From: an uncultured Clostridia bacterium
GTDB taxonomy: Bacteria > Bacillota > Clostridia > Peptostreptococcales > Anaerovoracaceae
Direction: 5' to 3'
Assembly: GCA_934255435.1 (NCBI GenBank)
Contig: CAKQNZ010000080.1
Coordinates: 1-8,693 of the forward strand
DNA length: 8,693 bases
Made by a program: the position numbers and the translations under genes. Positions within the stretch are counted from its first letter, which is position 1, and every line of letters begins with the position of its first letter. This document shows positions 1-7,100 of this stretch, piece by piece. The notes beneath the pieces were generated by a model that did not search any database, was not told the DNA's origin, and saw only the letters and a list, made by a program, of their open reading frames with translations.

Positions 1-1249
1 CTGAAAGGCTCTTGAGATCATCTTTGACGCTGGCCTCGTAATCTGCCTTGACTTTGCTTATGCTCTTTATGTTCTTGCTGAGCATCGAGTCTATCTCTTT
101 TTTAGCTGTCACGATGTCTTTTGCACCGCTCCTCAGATCCTTTGCAGATGTCCTGAGATCATCTCTCAGTGCAGTCTGCTTTGCAATGGATGTATTGAGC
201 TGAGTCACCACCGAGGATATCGCCGGTTTCAGGTCAGGATATTTTTCACCCAGTGCATTGAGCGTATCTCTCATGTCTGTATACTGCTTTATTATCTTGT
301 CGGCGCTGTCAGCCACAGTTTCGAGTGTGCCGGCAACAGCCTCCACATCCCCTGCTGATTTTGCAAAGGCAGTATCTATCACCTGAGACATCTGTTTGTA
401 GTAGTTTATACCTGACTCCAGAACTTTGTTTATGCCACTGGTAGTGCCTGATATGGTTTTGTTTATACCTTTGAAAGTCTTCTGTATATCGCTGATGGAA
501 TCGGAACTTCCCGAGGACTGCTTGTTCACGTAACTCAGAAATTCCGATGTCGAGCCTGTCACTTTTTCGATGGAATCAGTCATGCCTGAGAAGGAGTCCA
601 TCGTTCCTGCCGCAGATGACAGGCTATTGGACATATGATTCAGGTTTACTATCAGATTCGATACGATGGACTCTGCATCGTCAACGTCGGTCATGTTGGA
701 CACAGACTCCAGCACCGTGAGCGCAGTGTCTGCCACAGTAGCGATGAACATCTCGTTTATCTGGTTCTGTATGGCTGAAGCGCCCTTTTCTGTTACTTTA
801 GGAGCTATGGCGCTGTCCTTGGCGTTGCAGTAGTAGTGTATCTTTGCTTTTTCGATTTTGTTGTCTTCCGAAAAAATGCTCATCATGTTCCGGCTGAAGT
901 CCTCCGGTATCACGATAGCCGCATAGTAGTCGCTGGATTTCACGCCGTTTATGGCGTTGTCCTTGCTGGTGAAGACCCATTCCATCTGTGTGTTTTCATG
1001 GAGCGAGGAAAGGACTCTCTCGCCTATGTTCACCTCCAGAGGTATCAGGCTGCCTGTATAGCCTTCGTCCACACTGGCTACCGCCACCTTCAGGTTGTCC
1101 GTGTTCTTGTACGGGTCCCAGCTGGCAGCTATATTGAACCATGCGTAAAGACATGGTACTACGGTGATACCCATTATGACGATAAGAGCTATGACGTTAT
1201 TTTTGATGCGTTTCGCATCTCTTATGAATATCTGCCATATGTTTCTCAT
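1..1249 (-). CDS. YhgE/Pip-domain membrane protein, N-terminal part (cut by window edge)
   Basis: The start is ATG at 1249-1247 and 416 codons are visible before the left edge; the C-terminal membrane domain lies outside. One membrane segment (about residues 18-40) ends in the family signature PCLYAWFNIAASWDPY (P32, Y35-A36-W37-F38-N39, D45-P46-Y47). A second conserved block, DYYAAIVIPEDFS, is at residues 107-119, and NAKDSAIAPKVTEKGA at 142-157. From about residue 170 onward it is Ser/Thr/Ala/Lys/Asp-rich, low in Cys and helical, consistent with the long external stalk between the N- and C-terminal membrane parts of YhgE/Pip, EsaA and YueB proteins. It overlaps the end of the upstream paralogue by four bases (ATGA), which indicates translational coupling and co-transcription. 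Family assignment is secure from motifs; substrate and role are unknown. Pip and YueB are known phage receptors and EsaA/YueB act in type VII secretion, but nothing here shows either role. Confidence 0.92.
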   Translation of the reverse strand, partial: MRNIWQIFIRDAKRIKNNVIALIVIMGITVVPCLYAWFNIAASWDPYKNTDNLKVAVASVDEGYTGSLIPLEVNIGERVLSSLHENTQMEWVFTSKDNAINGVKSSDYYAAIVIPEDFSRNMMSIFSEDNKIEKAKIHYYCNAKDSAIAPKVTEKGASAIQNQINEMFIATVADTALTVLESVSNMTDVDDAESIVSNLIVNLNHMSNSLSSAAGTMDSFSGMTDSIEKVTGSTSEFLSYVNKQSSGSSDSISDIQKTFKGINKTISGTTSGINKVLESGINYYKQMSQVIDTAFAKSAGDVEAVAGTLETVADSADKIIKQYTDMRDTLNALGEKYPDLKPAISSVVTQLNTSIAKQTALRDDLRTSAKDLRSGAKDIVTAKKEIDSMLSKNIKSISKVKADYEASVKDDLKSLS

Positions 1250-3786
1250 TTGTCACGCTCCTCCTCGATGATATGGAAAAAGTCTTCCGGACTCACGTTT
1301 TCAGCTTCAAACTGTTCTTCTATCCTGTCATGGGCGTATTCGATACATATCAGATATGCCGACAGCAGTATAAGCGACACGATCCAGAGTACCAGGAACA
1401 CCATCCGTGCCTTTGTGAAAAGCATCAGCAGCAGGAATATCAGCGGTATCGCTATTATCAGTATGAAGCCCTGCTTTATCAGCCTCGGATAATGTTTCTC
1501 GAATCCTGCAGATCTCTTCAGTATCTGTTCTTTTGCATATTCATCTCTCATCATGACCTTTGTCATAGTCTTCAGCCTCGAATCACCGGACGGAACCGTT
1601 GCAGTCTCGCACAGCATCATCTCGGTATCTGCAAGACGATTATCGAACATATGATTGAGATTCATCAGCAGCGGACGTATCACAACGCCCAGCAGCAGAG
1701 CCAGTCCTGCGTACACCATCAGCGTCAGCATATCCTTGATATAGAACGTGCCGTATATGCCCGCAAGGCTTTCACGCATGGCGTCTATGCCGTAGTAGAA
1801 CGGCATCAGCGGACAGAGTTTCTGGAAAAATCCCGGCATCATTTCAATAGGGTATGTGCCTGACGAACCCGGTATCTGCAGTATTATCAGGATAACGGCA
1901 ACGGCCTTGCCTATATGTTTCAGTGTGATAGCCAAGGCGTATATTATATTGACATACACGAAAGAGCACCACAGCCCTGCCAACATGAACGGCACCGGAC
2001 TGGCACACTTCACGCCCAGTATCAGCAGGTCGCCCAGGCAGACTATGAAGCCCTGCACTAAAGCTGCCGCAACGAACAGCAGCCATCTTCCGAAGTATGC
2101 ACAGGTCGGAGACACCTTGTGTCCCAGACCTTCCCGGTCCACTTCCTGCTTCAGGATGGATACCAATATCAGTCCGCCTACCCATATAGCCAGGTTCGTA
2201 TAGAACGGCGCCATTCCCGAACCGTAATTATCTACATTATAAAGAGTCTTTGATTCTATCAGCACAGGCGATGACATGAAATTTGCGATAGCCTTGCTGT
2301 CAAGACCTTCCAGGGAAAGCAGCTCCCTGTATATCTTTGAACTTTTTATCGCCTGTATATCATTTATCACGCCTTCCAGCTGTCCGTCCACAGACTCCAG
2401 GATCTTTCCTGTCTCGCCAAGAGCCGAAGCGCTGGTATCAAGTCCTGTGCCAAGCTGATCCAGCACGTTCCTGACCTGTGATGTCACAGGAACTATGCCT
2501 TCAAGAGTCGATGACAGCCTGCCGCTGAGAGTTGCCAGATCATCAAGGGACTGGCTTGCCTGCGGCAGCAGATCTTTCTCGATATCGTTCCTGTAGCCGA
2601 GAAGGGATTTTCTGTTCTGAGCTGTTATATTTTCCAGCTGTTTTCTCGTATCCGATGCAGTCTGTGCAGCATTTTTTATCGCTGCATTGCCGCTGCTGAG
2701 CGATCCTGTCAGAGCCTTCAGTGATGCATTCTGAGCCTTGAGACGTGCGATCTCCTGGCTTATCTGCTGAGCAAGCTGCGAGTCGCTGCCGATCTGATCA
2801 TGTATCGCCTCCAGCTCCTTGAGCAGCTGTTCATTTTTGTCCAGCAGAGCTGAGATCGAATCCAGATCGCTGCCTATCACCGTGGTGGTCTGCTGCACTT
2901 TCGTTTCGAATTTGCCAAGTTTCGACGAGGCTGATACTGTTATGCTGTTCAGCAGCACATCTGCCTCTGAAAGGCTCTGGGAGCACTGCCCTGAAAATTC
3001 ACCCAGGGATTTCCTGCTTTTTTTCAGAAGTTTCGATGTGTCCTTCAGAGCTGCCGAAGATGTGTCAGCTGCATCATCGACTTTGTCGAGAGCTGCCTTC
3101 GTATCCTTTATAGCCGCATGTGAACTGGCGGCTGTTTTCTGGAAATTGTTCAGGACGTCCTGATATTCCTGAAGATTGGCTCTCACGGCCGTTATGTCCT
3201 CCGCAAGCTCCCAGTCCGCCTTGTTTATACCGTCAGCCAGCTTGTCAGCAGTGCTGCTGACCATTCCTGCAATGGCTTCCGAAGCCACTGACGAAAATGT
3301 ATCGTTTATCTCATTCTGTATCGTGGTGGCTCCTGTGTCGGTTATCTTCGGAGCAATGGCATTTTTCTTTTCGTTTATATAGTAATCCAGCTCGGGTTTG
3401 CAGACTTTGCCCGAAAGTATGCTCAGCAGAGATTTGCTGAAATCATCCGGTATCACAATGGCTGCATAGTAGTCGCCGGCTTTCACGCCTTCTATCGCTT
3501 CATCCTCACCGGTGAAGGTCCATCCAAGCTGATCGTTTTTCCTGAGTTTTTCTATTATCGAATCCCCTGCATTTATGTCTATGGCACCCTTGACCGAACC
3601 GGTGTCGTTATTAACTACAGCCACCTTGATCCCCTTTGTATTCCCGTAGGGATCCATGTTTGCCGCTATGTTGAACCAGGCGTACAGTGACGGCAGCAGG
3701 CATACGCCTATCATTACGATGGCCGCCGCCCGGTTGAATGCTACCCGTCTTATATCGCGTCTGAAAATACGGAATGCTGTCCGCAT
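1246..3786 (-). CDS. YhgE/Pip-domain membrane protein, complete, 846 aa
   Basis: Integral membrane protein of the YhgE/Pip family. An N-terminal membrane segment (about residues 19-40) ends in LPSLYAWFNIAANMDPY (P32, D45-P46-Y47). Then come DYYAAIVIPDDFS (105-117) and NAIAPKITDTGA (142-153). A long Ser/Ala/Leu/Gln-rich helical, probably coiled-coil, region spans about 160-520. The C-terminal membrane domain has hydrophobic segments near 531-547, 566-588, 600-622, 626-638 and 687-708, with NLNHMFDNRLADTEM after the last. Beyond this usual end is an extra tail with two further strongly hydrophobic segments (about 767-790 and 794-816) and an acidic end (IIEEERDK). ATG at 3786 is preferred to an in-frame TTG at 3798: the TTG overlaps the GGAGGA site, and starting at 3786 puts P32 and DPY45-47 at exactly the same residues as in the neighbouring paralogue. 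It is the first gene of a two-gene operon. The fold and location follow from the family; the function is not established. Confidence 0.95.
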   Translation of the reverse strand: MRTAFRIFRRDIRRVAFNRAAAIVMIGVCLLPSLYAWFNIAANMDPYGNTKGIKVAVVNNDTGSVKGAIDINAGDSIIEKLRKNDQLGWTFTGEDEAIEGVKAGDYYAAIVIPDDFSKSLLSILSGKVCKPELDYYINEKKNAIAPKITDTGATTIQNEINDTFSSVASEAIAGMVSSTADKLADGINKADWELAEDITAVRANLQEYQDVLNNFQKTAASSHAAIKDTKAALDKVDDAADTSSAALKDTSKLLKKSRKSLGEFSGQCSQSLSEADVLLNSITVSASSKLGKFETKVQQTTTVIGSDLDSISALLDKNEQLLKELEAIHDQIGSDSQLAQQISQEIARLKAQNASLKALTGSLSSGNAAIKNAAQTASDTRKQLENITAQNRKSLLGYRNDIEKDLLPQASQSLDDLATLSGRLSSTLEGIVPVTSQVRNVLDQLGTGLDTSASALGETGKILESVDGQLEGVINDIQAIKSSKIYRELLSLEGLDSKAIANFMSSPVLIESKTLYNVDNYGSGMAPFYTNLAIWVGGLILVSILKQEVDREGLGHKVSPTCAYFGRWLLFVAAALVQGFIVCLGDLLILGVKCASPVPFMLAGLWCSFVYVNIIYALAITLKHIGKAVAVILIILQIPGSSGTYPIEMMPGFFQKLCPLMPFYYGIDAMRESLAGIYGTFYIKDMLTLMVYAGLALLLGVVIRPLLMNLNHMFDNRLADTEMMLCETATVPSGDSRLKTMTKVMMRDEYAKEQILKRSAGFEKHYPRLIKQGFILIIAIPLIFLLLMLFTKARMVFLVLWIVSLILLSAYLICIEYAHDRIEEQFEAENVSPEDFFHIIEEERDK
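1258..1266 (-). promoter_or_regulatory. Ribosome binding site for the downstream YhgE/Pip gene
   Basis: On the minus strand the bases read GAGGAGGAG, eight bases before ATG at 1249. The site lies inside the last codons of the upstream gene (Glu-Glu-Glu-Arg-Asp-Lys-stop), so ribosomes finishing that gene are placed to restart. It supports the chosen start and coupling through the ATGA overlap. Confidence 0.85.
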
Positions 3787-3790
3787 AAAA

Positions 3791-3796
3791 TCCTCC
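3791..3796 (-). promoter_or_regulatory. Ribosome binding site that sets the start of the 846-aa gene
   Basis: Minus-strand GGAGGA is followed by TTTT and then ATG at 3786. The spacing is short but the match to the anti-Shine-Dalgarno sequence is strong. The in-frame TTG at 3798-3796 includes the first base of this site, so it could not be the start served by it. Confidence 0.85.
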
Positions 3797-3848
3797 AAGT
3801 CTTTAAATCAACTGCTTATACTGCATATATTTTCAAAATCTTCATCTT

Positions 3849-3863
3849 TACTATTCTATAGTA
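3849..3863. promoter_or_regulatory. Candidate operator: perfect inverted repeat over the -10
   Basis: TACTAT-TCT-ATAGTA is a perfect 6-3-6 inverted repeat that covers the putative -10 of the YhgE/Pip operon. A second, shorter symmetry (GAC-TTTTTT-GTC, 3868-3879) overlaps the -35. Symmetric sites placed over promoter elements are typical of dimeric repressors, but no regulator gene lies in the window, so the identity of any binding protein is unknown. The AT-rich context lowers the significance. Confidence 0.4.
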
Positions 3864-3881
3864 TTTTGACTTTTTTGTCTA
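3853..3881 (-). promoter_or_regulatory. Putative sigma-A-type promoter of the YhgE/Pip operon
   Basis: Read on the minus strand: -35 TAGACA (3881-3876), a 17-base spacer, and -10 TAGAAT (3858-3853). Each hexamer differs from consensus at one position. Transcription would begin near 3845, giving a leader of about 60 bases before ATG at 3786. The spacing is ideal, but the region is AT-rich, so chance matches are possible. Confidence 0.6.
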
Positions 3882-3985
3882 CATACAGAACAGATTTGCT
3901 GCACAACGTGATACAGTCTGCAAAACATCATGGCAGAAGTCCTTTTCTGACTGAAGTTTTCCTGTTCTACAGCAAAATATGTCTG

Positions 3986-3999
3986 AAAAAGCGCTTTTT
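3986..3999. repeat. 14-bp perfect palindrome AAAAAGC/GCTTTTT
   Basis: This palindrome has no loop and lies between two divergent genes, just upstream of the plus-strand promoter candidates. A terminator is unlikely because no transcript ends here and the core is only four G/C bases. It could be a protein-binding site or a chance A/T symmetry. Confidence 0.35.
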
Positions 4000-4013
4000 T
4001 GTCCTATTCGGTA

Positions 4014-4054
4014 TTGTGCTATTCATTGAACAGTTGTACAATTATATAAATAAT
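4014..4054 (+). promoter_or_regulatory. Plus-strand promoter region of the giant secreted protein gene (two candidates)
   Basis: Candidate one is TTGTGC (4014-4019), 17 bases, then TACAAT (4037-4042). Candidate two is TTGAAC (4026-4031), 17 bases, then AATAAT (4049-4054). Both have correct spacing and imperfect hexamers, and I cannot choose between them. Either gives a leader of roughly 80-95 bases. The perfect 8-mer palindrome TTGTACAA (4034-4041) overlaps the first -10 and could be a control site. Confidence 0.4.
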
Positions 4055-4078
4055 CTGTTTGTTTTACTGCGTATGCAC

Positions 4079-4116
4079 CGTCATATGCCCGATGAAGACA
4101 TATGCGTCATATACGC
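4079..4116 (+). repeat. Short CATAT-containing repeats in the leader
   Basis: CGTCATAT occurs at 4079-4086 and again at 4105-4112, 26 bases apart, with ACATATGCG (4098-4106) between them. A small hairpin GCGT-CATAT-ACGC (4104-4116) ends ten bases before the ribosome binding site. These would lie in the untranslated leader and might affect translation or bind a regulator; the elements are short, so chance is a real alternative. Confidence 0.25.
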
Positions 4117-4126
4117 CGGGGAATGA

Positions 4127-4132
4127 AAGGAG
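4127..4132 (+). promoter_or_regulatory. Ribosome binding site of the giant secreted protein
   Basis: AAGGAG is followed by eight bases and then ATG at 4141. This is a strong match at good spacing and fixes the start, which is followed directly by a well-formed signal peptide. Confidence 0.88.
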
Positions 4133-4140
4133 AAGAGTCT

Positions 4141-7100
4141 ATGAACAGACCAGGAAGAAGTTACAGCAAACGACGCAGTAGAGCGGGGTGTATACTTATG
4201 ACACTCGTTATGCTGTTTTCACTATGGGGAGGAATGTCGATCTCCACAGGCGAAGTCCATGCAGCCGGGGATTACGACAGCATCATGGATCCGGCTCTGC
4301 CTGAGGGTTATGATGAAAACGACAGCACCAACCCTTATACCAACGACAACCAGAAATTCCTGCTTGCCGAAAACAACGAGCTGATGCTCTACACATCATG
4401 GAATGTGAACAAGAGTTCAAAAAACAAATGGATATCCATGACAGACAACTACAGCAACGGCAAGAGCATGAAGCTTGCAAAGGACAGCGCCACCGACAAG
4501 GCTGGCTGGGACAGCGTCATCGGAGATACGAGCGCTTCAAGTCCTTCCCTCAACTATCAGGACAGCGTCGCCTTCGACCCCAGCGGCACAGGCCGCAAGG
4601 ACCATGTGGCCTTCGTCGGCTGGCGCAGCGGACACAACTATCTGTGGGTCTATGACACAGTGAACAGAAAAGCCAGCGCAGAGTTCCAGCTCCCCGGCAG
4701 TTTCTCCGGAGGGGATCTCAATGATTTCAACTACCTGACGTCCAGGAACTTCTACACTATCACAGCCGGAGACTACAATGACGACGGCAAGGATACCATA
4801 GTCGTGTACGACCCTGCCAACGGCAGCAGCTTCAGTGTGATGGAATACCGCTACAGCAGCAGCAGTTTTACAAGACTGGGTTCATCCCAGCGCATGCTCC
4901 ACAGCGTATACTGCAGCCAGTCCGGCATAGCAAGCGTCGACAAGATACAGAACAAGCTGGGCTGCTCCCTCACTACAGGTGACTTTGACGGCGACGGCGT
5001 GGACGATCTCGGAGTCATATCATACGGCCAGGAATATGATGGCAAGTCGAGTTTTTCAGACCACAGGCTTTATGCACCTATGGTCGCTGCAGTCTTCGGA
5101 GACGACCAGGACAAAAACAGCAGTGGCTCTGACTGGTCCGTCGTATCCAGCGGACATATGCAGACTACTTTTGCAGAGATCAACAAAAGCAGAGAGACCA
5201 TCAGCGATGAAGGCTGCGATACATATGAATCCATGCGTTCACCGTCCATCAGCGCCGGAGACGTGGATGGCAACGGACTTGACGAGCTGGTATTCTCAGG
5301 ATTCTACAGCAAGATCAAGGACACCGGATCCGCTGCATCATACCACAAGGAAATAGACTACAGTAAACTCACTGCCGGTGCAGTATCAGCAGACAGGAAG
5401 TCCATAAACATCGCAGGCAACACGCTGAGCGCCAACGAATGGACGAAACATGCCGCAAGAAAGCATTCTTTCAAGGCGAGAGTACAGATTGCAACTGAAT
5501 GTGTGGCAATCAACGGACAGTCTGCAGAGGAGACAGTTTTCATAAACGGTACATTCTATCAGTTCACAGGAAACGGATTCGGCAAGATAAGCACATCGGA
5601 AAACTACTTTGACGGCGACGACGGCTATATAGGTCCCAGTGCAACAGCCGCATCTGCCGTGACAGACGTGGTTTCAGGCGTTTTCGACGGCAACAGCCAG
5701 GGACGTGAACAGGTGATGTTCGTCATTGCCCAGCGTGAATGGGGCGCCGCAAGCGGCAACGATGTATATGTCACACTGGGAGCCATGGGCGGCAGCGACT
5801 ATGATGACACCAATACTGCAAAGAAATACTACACCAGCAATATAGACGGCGATCATTACTCGCTTTCCAACAAGGGCGACGATACCGACCAGTATCTGAA
5901 CCTGTGTCTCGCAGCAGCAGACAACGACCAGGACGGGCTTCTGGGCAGCTACCACGACAAGAAGTGCATATACAACGACCCTAAGACAGCAGCTGTCCTT
6001 CAGGGCAGCCCGCTCTTCGGAGATATAGATGATATCGGCGGATATGACGATTCCGGCGAAACGTCATATTCACTTTCCACGACATATGAAAAAGGCACCA
6101 CTTCAGGAGACAGCGTTTCCTTCGGAGCAGGTTTCGCTGCGAATGTAGAGTTTTCGCTGGGAGCAAGCTTTGATGCAGAGATCAAACTGGGCTACTCCCT
6201 CGACTGGAACAAATCCTTCGAAAACTCAACAGCTACCACATACACCACCTCCTTCAGCGCACAGACACAGGATCAGGTCATAGTCAGCCGTATCCCGGTA
6301 ACAGTCTATAACTATGATCTTTACAAGGCTGACGGTACGAAACAGGAATACGGTTACGCAGTGTCAGTGCCGGGCAAACCGGTCTACTACCAGATGGGGA
6401 TAGACGAGTACAATGAGTTTGTGGATGAGTACAACAAACACGTGGACAAGGTCAGCACATCAAAAGCACCTGTAAAATTAAAAAAGATAAACAAAGATTC
6501 CATAGACAGCTCCGGCAAATACGATCTGCCGTCTGACAACACAGGCAATCCGCAGAACTATTTCTCAAGCTGGGCACAGGCCGGTGAAGGTGCTACGACG
6601 CTGAGCCAGAGCCCGCTGGCGCTTTCATACAATACAGGAAGCTCCACCAGCGAATGGAACAAGTCCGAATCCTCGACAAAATCTGTGGAGATGAGCCATG
6701 GGTTCTCATTCGAAGCAACAGTCCTTGCCGGCGGCGGATTCCTGGGCAACAACGCCAAGCTCGGAGGCTACACAAGCCTTGATTACATGCACACGAACGG
6801 CAGTTTCGAAACATCGACTAAAGAAAGCGGTGCTTCCGGAACTGTACAGAACATCAACGAAAGCAGCCTCATCAGCGCAGGACTCCCGAAAGCCGTTGTC
6901 CGTGCCTACGGATTCAACTGGGAATTCGGAACATGGAAAAGAGAGCTCACCACGACATCAGCTGACTACACGCCATTCTTCGGATACAGAGTATGGAATG
7001 TGACCATGCCTCCTGACCCTCCGGAAAATCTCGAAGCGGAAAACTCCGATACAGACGGCCTTCACAGCGTGGATCTGACGTGGGATGCGGTAGACAGCGA

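Noticed and set aside
836..1863. Two overlapping plus-strand open frames of about 200 codons
   Set aside because: Both are antisense to the strongly supported YhgE/Pip genes, with His/Tyr/Arg-rich compositions typical of reversed coding sequence.
3784..3798. TTG at 3798 as the start of the 846-aa gene
   Set aside because: It overlaps the ribosome binding site, and it would shift the conserved N-terminal motif out of register with the paralogue by four residues.
3986..4000. Intrinsic terminator at AAAAAGCGCTTTTTT
   Set aside because: The stem is almost all A-T with no loop, and no gene on either strand ends here.
3656..4126. Plus-strand open frame of 156 codons spanning the intergenic region
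   Set aside because: It begins antisense inside the YhgE/Pip gene, has no ribosome binding site, and its product has no recognisable pattern. It runs through the promoter region of both genes.
4073..4126. Possible 17-codon leader peptide (MHRHMPDEDICVIYAGE) ending just before the ribosome binding site
   Set aside because: No Shine-Dalgarno sequence precedes its ATG, and there is no run of regulatory codons or attenuator hairpin pair.
4180..4191. Lipobox-like RAGC (Cys17) or twin-arginine motif (KRRSR) in the signal peptide
   Set aside because: Cys17 lies before the hydrophobic core with Arg at -3, so it cannot be a lipobox. The Arg pair lacks the following Phe-Leu-Lys-type residues of a Tat motif. 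A plain Sec signal fits.
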